Shown here: in pieces, positions 1 to 5,738 of the stretch | Layout: every line of letters starts with the position of its first letter | Numbering within the stretch: the first letter of the stretch is position 1 | DNA from: Chloroflexota bacterium | GTDB taxonomy: Bacteria > Chloroflexota > Anaerolineae > UBA4142 | Reading direction: 5' to 3' | Assembly (NCBI GenBank): GCA_016199405.1 | Contig: JACQGS010000081.1 | Span: forward strand, 1-11,239 | DNA: 11,239 bases | Program-made: the position numbers and the translations under genes | Notes under the pieces: generated by a model | The model's database searches: none | What the model saw: the letters and a program-made list of their open reading frames with translations, nothing else | What the model was told of the DNA's origin: nothing

Positions 1-751
1 CGTTCCCGCAGGCATAGCCGACGCGCCAGCCGGTCATCGCATAATCTTTGGAAAAGCCGCCGAGCAGAATCGTGCGCTCGCGCATTTGCGGCAGAGCGGC
101 AAAGCACACATGCTCGACGCCGTAGACGAGCCGATCATAAATTTCGTCCGAGTATATCAGCAAATTATTTTTTTCCGCGAGCCGCGCGACTTGCAACAAA
201 TTCTCGCGCGACATCACGGCGCCGGTCGGATTGTTGGGATAGCCGATCAAAAGTCCTTTCGTGCGCGGCGTGAGCGCGCGTTCGATTTCTTCCGCCGTCA
301 CTTGAAAATCATTTTCGACGCGCGTGGCGACGACGACCGCGTGTCCGCCAGCAAAAATAACGCTCGGCTTGTACGCGACAAAGCACGGCTCGGGCACGAT
401 CACTTCATTGCCGGGATCAATCGTCGCGAGCATCGCGCAATGCAATGCTTCCGAAACGCCGACGGTGATCAGAATTTCGGTTTCGGGATCATAGCGGACG
501 CCGTACAATTTGGCGAGATGATCGGAGAGCGCGCGGCGCAGTTCGACCGTGCCGGAGTTGGAGGTGTATTTCGTTTCGCCGCGTTCGATCGATTCCAGAC
601 CGGCGCGGCGAATTTTGTCCGGCGTTACGAAATCCGGCTCGCCGATGCCGAGCGAGATCACGTCTTTCATCGTCGCGGCGATGTCAAAAAAGCGGCGGAT
701 GCCGGAGGGTGGAACGGAATTCACGCGCTGAGAAAGATTGCTGTTTTTCAT
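1..751 (-). CDS. Class I/II PLP-dependent aminotransferase, C-terminus cut by window edge
   Basis: The minus-strand frame opens at ATG 751-749 and stays open to base 1, giving about 250 residues of a protein normally near 390. Visible are the fold-type I landmarks in order: LGIGEPDF (residues 34-41) at the N-terminus, YPNNPTG (171-177, with substrate-binding Asn174), SDEIYDRLVY (201-210, with Asp202 and Tyr205 that hold the cofactor) and GGFSKDYAMTGWRVGY (231-246), whose Lys235 should form the Schiff base with PLP. The N-terminal pattern PSGIRRFFDIA is typical of the PatA/aspartate-aminotransferase-like group, so transfer of an amino group between an amino acid and a 2-oxo acid in the cytoplasm is expected; the substrate cannot be told. 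No Shine-Dalgarno is visible before the start (the leader ends CGAACCTCC). The start is still preferred because the protein begins as in relatives. The 113-nt gap upstream holds a repeat array. Confidence 0.93.
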   Translation of the reverse strand, partial: MKNSNLSQRVNSVPPSGIRRFFDIAATMKDVISLGIGEPDFVTPDKIRRAGLESIERGETKYTSNSGTVELRRALSDHLAKLYGVRYDPETEILITVGVSEALHCAMLATIDPGNEVIVPEPCFVAYKPSVIFAGGHAVVVATRVENDFQVTAEEIERALTPRTKGLLIGYPNNPTGAVMSRENLLQVARLAEKNNLLIYSDEIYDRLVYGVEHVCFAALPQMRERTILLGGFSKDYAMTGWRVGYACGN

Positions 752-791
752 GGAGGTTCGTCCGGGAACGCAAGAGATTGAGGGATGGAGA

Positions 792-859
792 GATTAGGTG
801 ATTGGGAGATTGGGTGATTGGAGGATTGAGAGATTGGAGATCAGAGATTAGAGATTAGA
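792..859. repeat. Tandem array A, GATT-anchored, period 8 changing to 7
   Basis: The tetramer GATT recurs at 792, 800, 808, 816, 824 and 832 (steps of 8). It continues at 839 (as GATC), 846 and 853 (steps of 7). Units are variants such as GATTGGGT, GATTGAGA and GATTAGA. The array fills most of the 113-bp gap between the nucleotidyltransferase and the aminotransferase, and ends 5 bp from the nucleotidyltransferase stop codon. It resembles the short tandem heptamer repeats (STRR) of cyanobacteria; function unknown. Confidence 0.85.
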
Positions 860-864
860 CAAGA

Positions 865-1848
865 TCAATCATTCACTTGCACGATTGACGATTTACCTAC
901 GTTGAGTTTGCCGCGAGCGCCGCGCACGTTGGCTTGTTCGCCAATGATGGACTCGCGCAACTCGCAATCACGAATCTGCGCGCCCGCAAAGACAATCGAA
1001 TTGCTCACGCGCGAATTTTCGATCACGGCGTTTTCGGAAATGGACACAAAGGGACCGATCGTTGAATTTACAATGCGCGCGCCGTCGCCGATAAAAACCG
1101 GCGGAATGATTTGGCTCGCGGTCGTCGGGATTTCGCGCGAGCCGTTGCGTTCCAGCATGAGCCGATTGCATTCGATCCAACTTTCAATCGTGCCGGCGTC
1201 AACCCACGTTTTGATTTCGCGCGCGCACATACGCGCCCCCTGCGCCAGCATCACGTTGAACGTATCGGCGAGATAAAATTCGCCTTTCGTGCGAATATTC
1301 TTGGCGATTTGCTCATCTATTGCCGCGTACATTTGCGGCATCTCGCGCACAAAGTACATTCCCGCGAGCGCGAGCTTGGAGACCGGCGTCGGCGATTTTT
1401 CGACGAATTTGGTGATCAATCCGTTTTCAACCAATGCAACGCCGAGCCGCGACGGATCGGCGACGGCTTGCACAAACGCGATCGCATCGTCGCGGAAATC
1501 CGAAAGCCCGGCGAAATCCGCATCCAAAATTCCATCGCCAAAGAGAACCAATGCCGCGCCGCGCACGGACTCGCGCGTCAGCGCGACTGCCGGCGCTTGC
1601 CCGTTCAATTCGCGTTGCACAAAAAAATGCGCTGGCATTTTGTAGTTCGCTTTGACCCACGTTTCAATTTGATCGCCCAAATGCCCGACGACGAAAACGA
1701 ATTCGTCCATCGCCGGAATCGCGGCGAGCATATCGAGAATGTATTTCAACGTAGGATAACCGGCAACGGGCAGAAGCGGCTTGGCGGTCGTAAAAGTATG
1801 CGGGCGCATGCGCGTGCCGAGTCCCGCGACGAGGATGATGGATTTCAT
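865..1848 (-). CDS. NDP-sugar nucleotidyltransferase (RmlA/GlmU-like) with left-handed beta-helix C-terminus
   Basis: This 327-residue protein starts with the nucleotidyltransferase signature: AGLGTRMRP at residues 8-16 binds the nucleoside triphosphate, followed by AKPLLPVAGYP (22-32) with the conserved Lys23. LVLFGDGILDADF (100-112) carries the acidic metal/sugar-phosphate site. WVDAGTIESW (215-224) matches the WxDxGT motif of sugar-1-phosphate transferases. From about residue 247 the protein turns into imperfect hexapeptide repeats (IGDGARI, IGPFVSI, SENAVI), a left-handed beta-helix. The enzyme should join a sugar-1-phosphate to an NTP, giving an NDP-sugar for envelope polysaccharide or glycoprotein synthesis; which sugar and nucleotide cannot be told. 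The N-terminus matches the family exactly, so ATG 1848-1846 is the start, yet no Shine-Dalgarno precedes it: a pyrimidine-rich repeat array begins two bases upstream. It lies between rsmI and the aminotransferase, separated from both by repeats. Confidence 0.9.
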   Translation of the reverse strand: MKSIILVAGLGTRMRPHTFTTAKPLLPVAGYPTLKYILDMLAAIPAMDEFVFVVGHLGDQIETWVKANYKMPAHFFVQRELNGQAPAVALTRESVRGAALVLFGDGILDADFAGLSDFRDDAIAFVQAVADPSRLGVALVENGLITKFVEKSPTPVSKLALAGMYFVREMPQMYAAIDEQIAKNIRTKGEFYLADTFNVMLAQGARMCAREIKTWVDAGTIESWIECNRLMLERNGSREIPTTASQIIPPVFIGDGARIVNSTIGPFVSISENAVIENSRVSNSIVFAGAQIRDCELRESIIGEQANVRGARGKLNVGKSSIVQVND

Positions 1849-1850
1849 GG

Positions 1851-1969
1851 ATTGGAGATGGGAGATTGGAAGTTGGATGTTGGAAGTTGGAAGTTGGATA
1901 TTGGATGACCGGCTTCAATCACGGATCACGAAATACGAAATACGAATCATGAATTATGAATTATGAATT
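1851..1969. repeat. Tandem array B, 17 units in strict 7-bp phase
   Basis: From 1851 to 1969 the sequence can be cut into 17 consecutive 7-mers with no phase break. Units at 1851-1906 are ATTGGAG/GTTGGAA/GTTGGAT variants. Two off-consensus units follow at 1907-1920, then ACGAAAT-type units (1928, 1935) and three identical ATGAATT units (1949, 1956, 1963). The array spans the complete gap between rsmI and the nucleotidyltransferase gene, supplies the rsmI stop codon and ends 2 bp before the next start codon. Confidence 0.9.
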
Positions 1970-2634
1970 GCTCTTCCCGCCACGACGATAACAAACTCAC
2001 CTTTGAATGGATTCGTTTTGAACTGCTCGTCGATTTCCGCCAGCGTTCCGCGCACGACATTTTCCGCCGGCATCGTCAGATTGCACGCGACTGCCGCGCG
2101 CCGCGCCGATCCGAACACCGCGCGCAAATCGGCGAGCAACCCGGCGAGGCGATACGGCGTATCCAGAATGATCAATGGATCGCGGTCGGCTTGCAAGCGC
2201 TGCAATTCCGCGCGGCGTGCGTCTTTTTTCGCCGGCAATAATCCCACGAAGCGGAACCGCTCCGTTGCGAGTCCGCTGACGACCAATGCCGCGAGCAAAC
2301 TCGATGCGCCCGGAATCGCGGTGACCGGAATTTTTTCGGCGATGGCTTGTTGCACCAGCCGCGCGCCCGGATCGGTAATGAGCGGCGTGCCGTGATCGGA
2401 GATCAGCGCGAGGTGTTCGCCGCCTTTCAGCCGCGCGACCAATTCGGGCACGCGTGCGCCTTCGGTATGCTCGTTGAGTTCGATCAGCTCTTTCTGAATT
2501 TGAAACTGCGCCAAGAGCCGCGCGCCGGCGCGGCGTTCTTCGCAAATCACCGTGACGGCTTCGCGCAAAACGCGTAACGCACGCGGTGAAATATCATCCG
2601 GGTTGCCGATGGGAGTGGAGACGATGGAGAGCAT
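1954..2634 (-). CDS. rsmI: RsmI-like 16S rRNA (cytidine-2'-O)-methyltransferase, short divergent form
   Basis: This 226-residue tetrapyrrole-methylase-fold protein carries the RsmI pattern: IVSTPIGNPDDISPRAL (4-20), LISDHGTPLITDPG (77-90), PGASSLLAALVVSGL (108-122), RFVGLLPAK (128-136) and the closing KGEFVIVVAG (211-220). RsmI methylates the ribose of C1402 in the 16S rRNA decoding centre, using S-adenosylmethionine. Differences from the textbook enzyme are clear: SDAGTP reads SDHGTP, the EDTR motif reads EERR (32-35), LTK reads LTM (186-188), and the C-terminal domain that brings relatives to about 280 residues is absent. Some bacteria carry such a short subgroup, so a related rRNA or other substrate is possible. 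The ATG overlaps the TAA of the toxin gene by one base (TAATG) and has no good Shine-Dalgarno, so translation is probably coupled to that gene. The last residues (roughly RAIHNS) and the stop lie in repeat array B. Confidence 0.8.
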   Translation of the reverse strand: MLSIVSTPIGNPDDISPRALRVLREAVTVICEERRAGARLLAQFQIQKELIELNEHTEGARVPELVARLKGGEHLALISDHGTPLITDPGARLVQQAIAEKIPVTAIPGASSLLAALVVSGLATERFRFVGLLPAKKDARRAELQRLQADRDPLIILDTPYRLAGLLADLRAVFGSARRAAVACNLTMPAENVVRGTLAEIDEQFKTNPFKGEFVIVVAGRAIHNS

Positions 2635-3002
2635 TACGTCTTGATAATCCGTACGATTACGTCGAGCGCTTCCAGCAAATTAATTGCCGAATGCGCCTCA
2701 ACATTTTTCGGAGTGTGAAGATGGTAGGGAAAACTATCCAGGTCTCGATGATGAGGCGCAGAATCCCAACGGACAATCAGAGTATTTGTCGCATCCATCA
2801 AGTGGATTCGGTATTTGTGTCGCTCTATCGGCAGTTGCTCCGTGAACTCAAGCCGAGATCCATCTACGAAATTGATCTGTCCTTTGATGAAACCGATGCC
2901 CAAATTCTCGTCAATCTCGCGTTGAACCGCTGAGGAAACTACCAGCGCCGAGATTTTTCTCAACTTGGCATTCAGCGCTTCAAGATAGTCGTCAATACTC
3001 AT
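2634..3002 (-). CDS. DUF6516 / TumE-family putative toxin
   Basis: This 122-residue protein matches the DUF6516 (TumE-type toxin) pattern: KYRIHLMD (63-70), then LIVRWDSAPHH (75-85), then FPYHLH (91-96), with several conserved His residues (84, 85, 94, 96), and a helical ending. Members of the family sit in two-gene toxin-antitoxin modules; the target is inferred only for a few members and cannot be read here. The start ATG overlaps the stop of the preceding small gene (ATGA), the normal arrangement for such pairs. Unusually, its own TAA overlaps the rsmI start by one base, so toxin and rRNA methylase are probably translated from the same message. Two hand-counted 60-base lines in the gene (2641-2700 and 2941-3000) are 47-48% GC, against 60-72% in lines from rsmI and DUF92, which suggests acquisition by transfer. 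Confidence 0.75.
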   Translation of the reverse strand: MSIDDYLEALNAKLRKISALVVSSAVQREIDENLGIGFIKGQINFVDGSRLEFTEQLPIERHKYRIHLMDATNTLIVRWDSAPHHRDLDSFPYHLHTPKNVEAHSAINLLEALDVIVRIIKT

Positions 3003-3274
3003 AGTCGGACGCTATCGAGCAATTCCAATTGTTGTTCGGTTTGTTTCAGAGCATCCAGCGCAAATTCCCATTCAAACCATTCAGACGCGTCGCCCAACTC
3101 GCCATTGGAAAACCTTGCGGCGAATTGATCAGAGGTCATCTGGTGCGCCTGTTCAAAGTGATCGAGGCGCTGTTTGTAGGCGCGCTGATTCAACTCCAAC
3201 GCTCTATGCTTCAACTCAAGACTGGATTTGACCAGCGGGACTGCTGCTTGTGGCATTGTCAAAGTTGCATCCAT
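2999..3274 (-). CDS. Putative antitoxin partner of the DUF6516 toxin
   Basis: This 91-residue protein is predicted to be mostly helical: a heptad-like stretch LELKHRALELNQRAYKQRL (19-37) is followed by HQMTSDQFAARFSNGELGD (44-62) and SEWFEWEFALDAL (64-76). The motif MTSxxFxxxFxxGELGD...FFEWxxxL recurs in small genes placed before DUF6516 genes in Chloroflexota and cyanobacteria (from memory, not searched), so it is called the cognate antitoxin. It has no helix-turn-helix, unlike TumA, so any autoregulation would have to work differently. A longer reading from ATG 3325 is rejected: that codon lies inside the -35 box, whereas the ATG at 3274 has GGAGG four bases ahead. The stop TGA overlaps the toxin ATG by four bases. 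The antitoxin-first order fits a TA operon. Confidence 0.7.
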   Translation of the reverse strand: MDATLTMPQAAVPLVKSSLELKHRALELNQRAYKQRLDHFEQAHQMTSDQFAARFSNGELGDASEWFEWEFALDALKQTEQQLELLDSVRL

Positions 3275-3278
3275 GCTG

Positions 3279-3283
3279 CCTCC
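3279..3283 (-). promoter_or_regulatory. Shine-Dalgarno fixing the antitoxin start
   Basis: On the minus strand GGAGG lies four bases before ATG 3274-3272. It decides in favour of the 91-residue product over an upstream in-frame ATG at 3325. Confidence 0.8.
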
Positions 3284-3296
3284 ACTTTCGAATTCG

Positions 3297-3325
3297 ATTC
3301 TACTCGCAGTTTTCAGCACTGTCAA
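3297..3325 (-). promoter_or_regulatory. Near-consensus sigma-70 promoter of the toxin-antitoxin-rsmI cassette
   Basis: Minus strand: TTGACA at 3325-3320, a 17-base spacer, then TAGAAT at 3302-3297. Transcription would start near 3290, leaving a leader of about 16 nt containing the Shine-Dalgarno. A second TTGACA sits 13 bp further upstream (3338-3333), which could be an overlapping promoter or part of an operator. The promoter lies in the 74-bp gap after the DUF92 stop, so the cassette need not depend on read-through. Confidence 0.75.
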
Positions 3326-3348
3326 AAGATATTGTCAACTTGCGAAAC

Positions 3349-4233
3349 TCAAACTACCCAACTCCCGATAATTGCTACAACACTTCCCGCTACGCTCGCC
3401 AAAAAATTCACCGCGTCATTGTCCAACCAACGCCAGCCGCGCACGCGCCGCGTCGCGCGCCCGCAGCGGTGCACGCGCGATTCGGTTTCGGTTTGATCGA
3501 AATCACAATAATAAATTGCTTGCACGGTTGCGCCAAGAACGGAATCGAACAGAGAGCCGACGAGTCCTGAAAAGGCAGTGACGAAAATGAAAACGGGGAG
3601 GTTGGAAATTGGAGGTTGGAAGTTGGAAGTTAGATAAGAAAGTTTTCCAATTGCGATTGACAGCGCCGCGATCATTCCAATAAACAGCGCGCCGCCCAAT
3701 GCCACAAGCGTGCCCAGCCGCGTGATGCCGCCGCTCGTGCCGGTCGCGACGATTTTGCCGGTCGTGATCAAGCGCGGCGGCGTTTTGCTCAGCACGCCGA
3801 GTTCCGTCGCCCATGTGTCAGCATTCACCGTCGCCAGCGCGCCGAGGAACGCAAAGAAAAACGCCGGCTGTGGATTGAACCCGTACGCCAGCGCGATCAG
3901 CGCGCCCGCGCCGCCGTTCGCCAGCACTTGCGCGAAATCGCGGCGAGGCCCCTTTTGGAATTTTTCCGCGAGCGGTTCTTTCGCGCGCGCGTGATAATGC
4001 GACAGCGCCGATGACGAAACAAAAAATGCGACGAGCAGAACCGCCCAGAGCAAGCCGCCGCCGGCAAATACGAGCGTGCCGACAATCATCGCGCCGAACG
4101 CGCCGCCGCGCGAGAGCGAGCCGCGCGCGTAGCCAAATGCCGCGATGGCTAAACTAAACAGAATGCCGAGGAGAAACGCGGAGAAATTCAAGCGGGGAAA
4201 AATCCACCGACGATATTCAGTGCGCCGAGCCAC
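3349..4233 (-). CDS. DUF92 family integral membrane protein (VTE6-like)
   Basis: The family is recognised from NADTWATELG (137-146), PRLITTGKIVATGTSGGITRLG (153-174), GSLFDSVLGATVQ (226-238) and the ending GWRWLDNDAVNFLAS (266-280). About six hydrophobic segments can be seen. DUF92 includes plant and cyanobacterial VTE6, a phytyl-phosphate kinase, so an isoprenoid-phosphate kinase role is possible but not shown here. The 294-residue reading uses a GTG at 4233 and overlaps the upstream gene by 46 nt; a TTG at 4191 would give 280 residues and a 4-nt TTGA overlap with the upstream stop, and is an equally good start. Between the fourth and fifth main hydrophobic blocks, residues about 199-213 (YLTSNFQPPISNLP region) are encoded by heptamer repeat array C, an in-frame intrusion. 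The gene is the second of a two-gene membrane protein pair. Confidence 0.82.
   Translation of the reverse strand: MARRTEYRRWIFPRLNFSAFLLGILFSLAIAAFGYARGSLSRGGAFGAMIVGTLVFAGGGLLWAVLLVAFFVSSSALSHYHARAKEPLAEKFQKGPRRDFAQVLANGGAGALIALAYGFNPQPAFFFAFLGALATVNADTWATELGVLSKTPPRLITTGKIVATGTSGGITRLGTLVALGGALFIGMIAALSIAIGKLSYLTSNFQPPISNLPVFIFVTAFSGLVGSLFDSVLGATVQAIYYCDFDQTETESRVHRCGRATRRVRGWRWLDNDAVNFLASVAGSVVAIIGSWVV
3602..3636. repeat. Tandem array C, TTGGAAG-type heptamers inside the DUF92 gene
   Basis: TTGG recurs at 3602, 3609, 3616 and 3623, with TTAG at 3630, giving five units at exact 7-bp steps. The unit is the same as in array B (TTGGAAG/TTGGAAA). It lies wholly within the DUF92 reading frame, which stays open across it and reads it as an Asn/Phe/Gln/Pro-rich loop. 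Confidence 0.85.
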
Positions 4234-4604
4234 ATCAGCGCTTCCACCAACAACGCGCTAAACGCCAGCAGAACACTTGCCGCGCGCTCCGCGTGGTGTG
4301 CGAGCCCGGCGAGCGCGGTGTTGAGGACCAGGACGATGAACGCGATGATCGGTATGGCGAAGATGCCGGCTTTGCTGTCAATGCGGTCGGGGAAGCCGCT
4401 CGCGTCAAAATGGAGCGGCAGTACGTCGGGCAGAGAATCAAAACGCCAAAACAAAAAAATCGCAAGCGCGAGGTTGAGCGCGAGCGCCACCGCGAAAAGA
4501 ATCAACAGCGCGCGATCCAAAAAAAATCGCGGGGGTTGCGCCGATTCGGGCGGGGCAAACGGGGCGCGGCGAACGCGATAGGGAGCAATTTCCGGCGAGT
4601 CCAT
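4188..4604 (-). CDS. DUF1648-like small membrane protein
   Basis: This 138-residue protein has a hydrophilic N-terminus and three hydrophobic segments (about 32-52, 81-102 and 108-132). Between the first two is SLPDVLPLHFDASGFPDRIDSK (57-78), which fits the DUF1648 pattern, where a Pro-x-His-Phe core precedes Gly and Asp residues. DUF1648 domains occur in membrane proteins such as SdpI-type immunity proteins, but the short form here has no assigned role. The start ATG 4604 is preferred; an in-frame ATG 60 nt upstream (4664) would read into the decamer repeat G and adds a Cys/Phe-rich stretch unlike a natural N-terminus. The Shine-Dalgarno is weak (GTAAAG). The gene end overlaps the DUF92 gene, so the two are likely co-translated and may work together in the membrane. 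Confidence 0.7.
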   Translation of the reverse strand: MDSPEIAPYRVRRAPFAPPESAQPPRFFLDRALLILFAVALALNLALAIFLFWRFDSLPDVLPLHFDASGFPDRIDSKAGIFAIPIIAFIVLVLNTALAGLAHHAERAASVLLAFSALLVEALMWLGALNIVGGFFPA

Positions 4605-4649
4605 TATTGCTTTACGAATGAAATGGTTGCAGAAAAAGCAAGGATTTTT

Positions 4650-4732
4650 AGGACGCGGATACACGCGGAAAAATCAGATCAAAGATTTTTGGGACGCGGA
4701 CGATAAATCTTATCCGCGTTCATCCGCGTCCT
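4650..4732. repeat. Inverted decamer repeat G (ACGCGGAT-type)
   Basis: The left arm 4650-4669 and the reverse complement of 4713-4732 match at 18 of 20 bases. Each arm repeats CGCGGA at a 10-bp step (4654 and 4664; complement at 4713 and 4723). An additional CGCGGA copy at 4695 can pair with 4713-4720. The element fills most of the gap between ilvE and the DUF1648-like gene and could form hairpins in DNA or RNA. No T-run follows on either strand, so it is not called a terminator. Confidence 0.82.
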
Positions 4733-4759
4733 ATTCTGCTCTACGTCATTCGCGATATG

Positions 4760-5737
4760 CTATCGGCTATACACCGGCGTCAGCCAGTTCATATAGCCGG
4801 GATGTTTGCCGCGCACGACGCGGAAATAAACGTCTTGCAATTTCTGCGTCAACGGACCCACGCGCCCCGCGCCGATGACGCGGTGATCGATCTCGACAAT
4901 CCCGGCGACTTGCGCGCCGGTGCCGCAAAAGAGCGCTTCATCGGCCACGTACAATTCGGAGCGATCGATCTGCCGCTCGCGCACCGCGACGCCGAGTTCG
5001 TCGCGGAACAATTGCATCAGGGTGCTCCGCGTGATGCCCTCCAAGATATTGTCCGTCACCGGCGGCGTGTACACTTGACCGTCGCGCACGATGAACAAAT
5101 TCTCCGCGCTCCCTTCCGCGACGTGCCCGTCTTGATTCAAGACGATGCCTTCGTCGTAACCGTTCCAATGCGCTTCACTGCGCGCGAACGCCGAATTCAC
5201 ATAGCCGCCGGTAATTTTGCCGCGCGCGGGCAGCATATTGTCGTCGAGCCGCCGCCACGACGACGTGCACGCGCGGACTTCGAGTTTGATGTAATTGCCT
5301 TGCGGGCGCGTGAACATACAAAAATCAAACTCGACATCGTACAAGCGCGGCGTGATGTCTTCGGTCGCGTTGTAGACGAGCGGGCGCGCGTACATATCTT
5401 GGCGATAGTCTTCCCGCCGGATCAAATCGAGCGTGATCGCGCCCAAATCGGCATGGCTGTACGGCAGCGTCGTGTTGAATAATTTGCACGAGTTGAGCAA
5501 GCGGCGGAAATGATCGGCGATGCGAAAGACGTACAGCTGGTGCGCGTCGTCGTTCCAATAGCCGCGGATGCCGCCAAATGCGCCGATGCCGTAGTTGACC
5601 ACTTGGGTCATAATGCTCACTTTGGCGTCGGCAATCGGCACAACTCTGCCTTGGAAGAATGCCCATTGCGGACGCGCAGTGACTTGGCGTTCGCTTTCGA
5701 GCGCGCGGGTTGTAAAGGGTGGGTGAATGGTCTGCAT
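4760..5737 (-). CDS. ilvE: Branched-chain amino-acid aminotransferase
   Basis: This 325-residue fold-type IV aminotransferase interconverts Leu, Ile and Val with their 2-oxo acids, using 2-oxoglutarate/glutamate, in the last step of branched-chain synthesis. The family features appear in order: AFFQGRVVPIADAKVSIMT near the N-terminus, NYGIGAFGGIRGYW, then GKITGGY with the PLP lysine (Lys164), DEGIVLNQDGHVAEGSAENL, TDNILEGITRSTL and ELYVADEALFCGTGAQV. Most BCATs read FEGIR where this protein reads FGGIR; this variant is remembered from Chloroflexota and archaeal enzymes and should not by itself abolish activity. The start ATG 5737 is fixed by AGGAGG five bases ahead. The upstream gene surE stops one base before it, so the two are co-transcribed and probably coupled. 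Transcription then runs into repeat G. Confidence 0.93.
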   Translation of the reverse strand: MQTIHPPFTTRALESERQVTARPQWAFFQGRVVPIADAKVSIMTQVVNYGIGAFGGIRGYWNDDAHQLYVFRIADHFRRLLNSCKLFNTTLPYSHADLGAITLDLIRREDYRQDMYARPLVYNATEDITPRLYDVEFDFCMFTRPQGNYIKLEVRACTSSWRRLDDNMLPARGKITGGYVNSAFARSEAHWNGYDEGIVLNQDGHVAEGSAENLFIVRDGQVYTPPVTDNILEGITRSTLMQLFRDELGVAVRERQIDRSELYVADEALFCGTGAQVAGIVEIDHRVIGAGRVGPLTQKLQDVYFRVVRGKHPGYMNWLTPVYSR

Positions 5738-5738
5738 A

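Noticed and set aside
86..781. Long plus-strand open frame opposite the aminotransferase
   Set aside because: It is the antisense shadow of a GC-rich gene whose minus-strand product has clear aminotransferase motifs; its own product is Arg/His-rich with no recognisable domain.
1111..1908. 265-codon plus-strand open frame opposite the nucleotidyltransferase
   Set aside because: Antisense shadow; it runs into repeat array B and has a composition typical of reverse-strand translation.
1851..1969. CRISPR array
   Set aside because: Units are 7 bp with no spacers of regular length and no cas genes nearby.
3275..3325. N-terminal extension of the antitoxin to ATG 3325
   Set aside because: The ATG lies within the -35 box of the promoter, and an ideal Shine-Dalgarno precedes the later ATG.
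4650..4732. Rho-independent terminator after ilvE
   Set aside because: The inverted repeat is long and GC-rich but is followed by A-rich, not T-rich, sequence on the minus strand.
4757..5482. 241-codon plus-strand open frame opposite ilvE
   Set aside because: Antisense shadow of a gene with a full set of BCAT motifs and a strong ribosome binding site.
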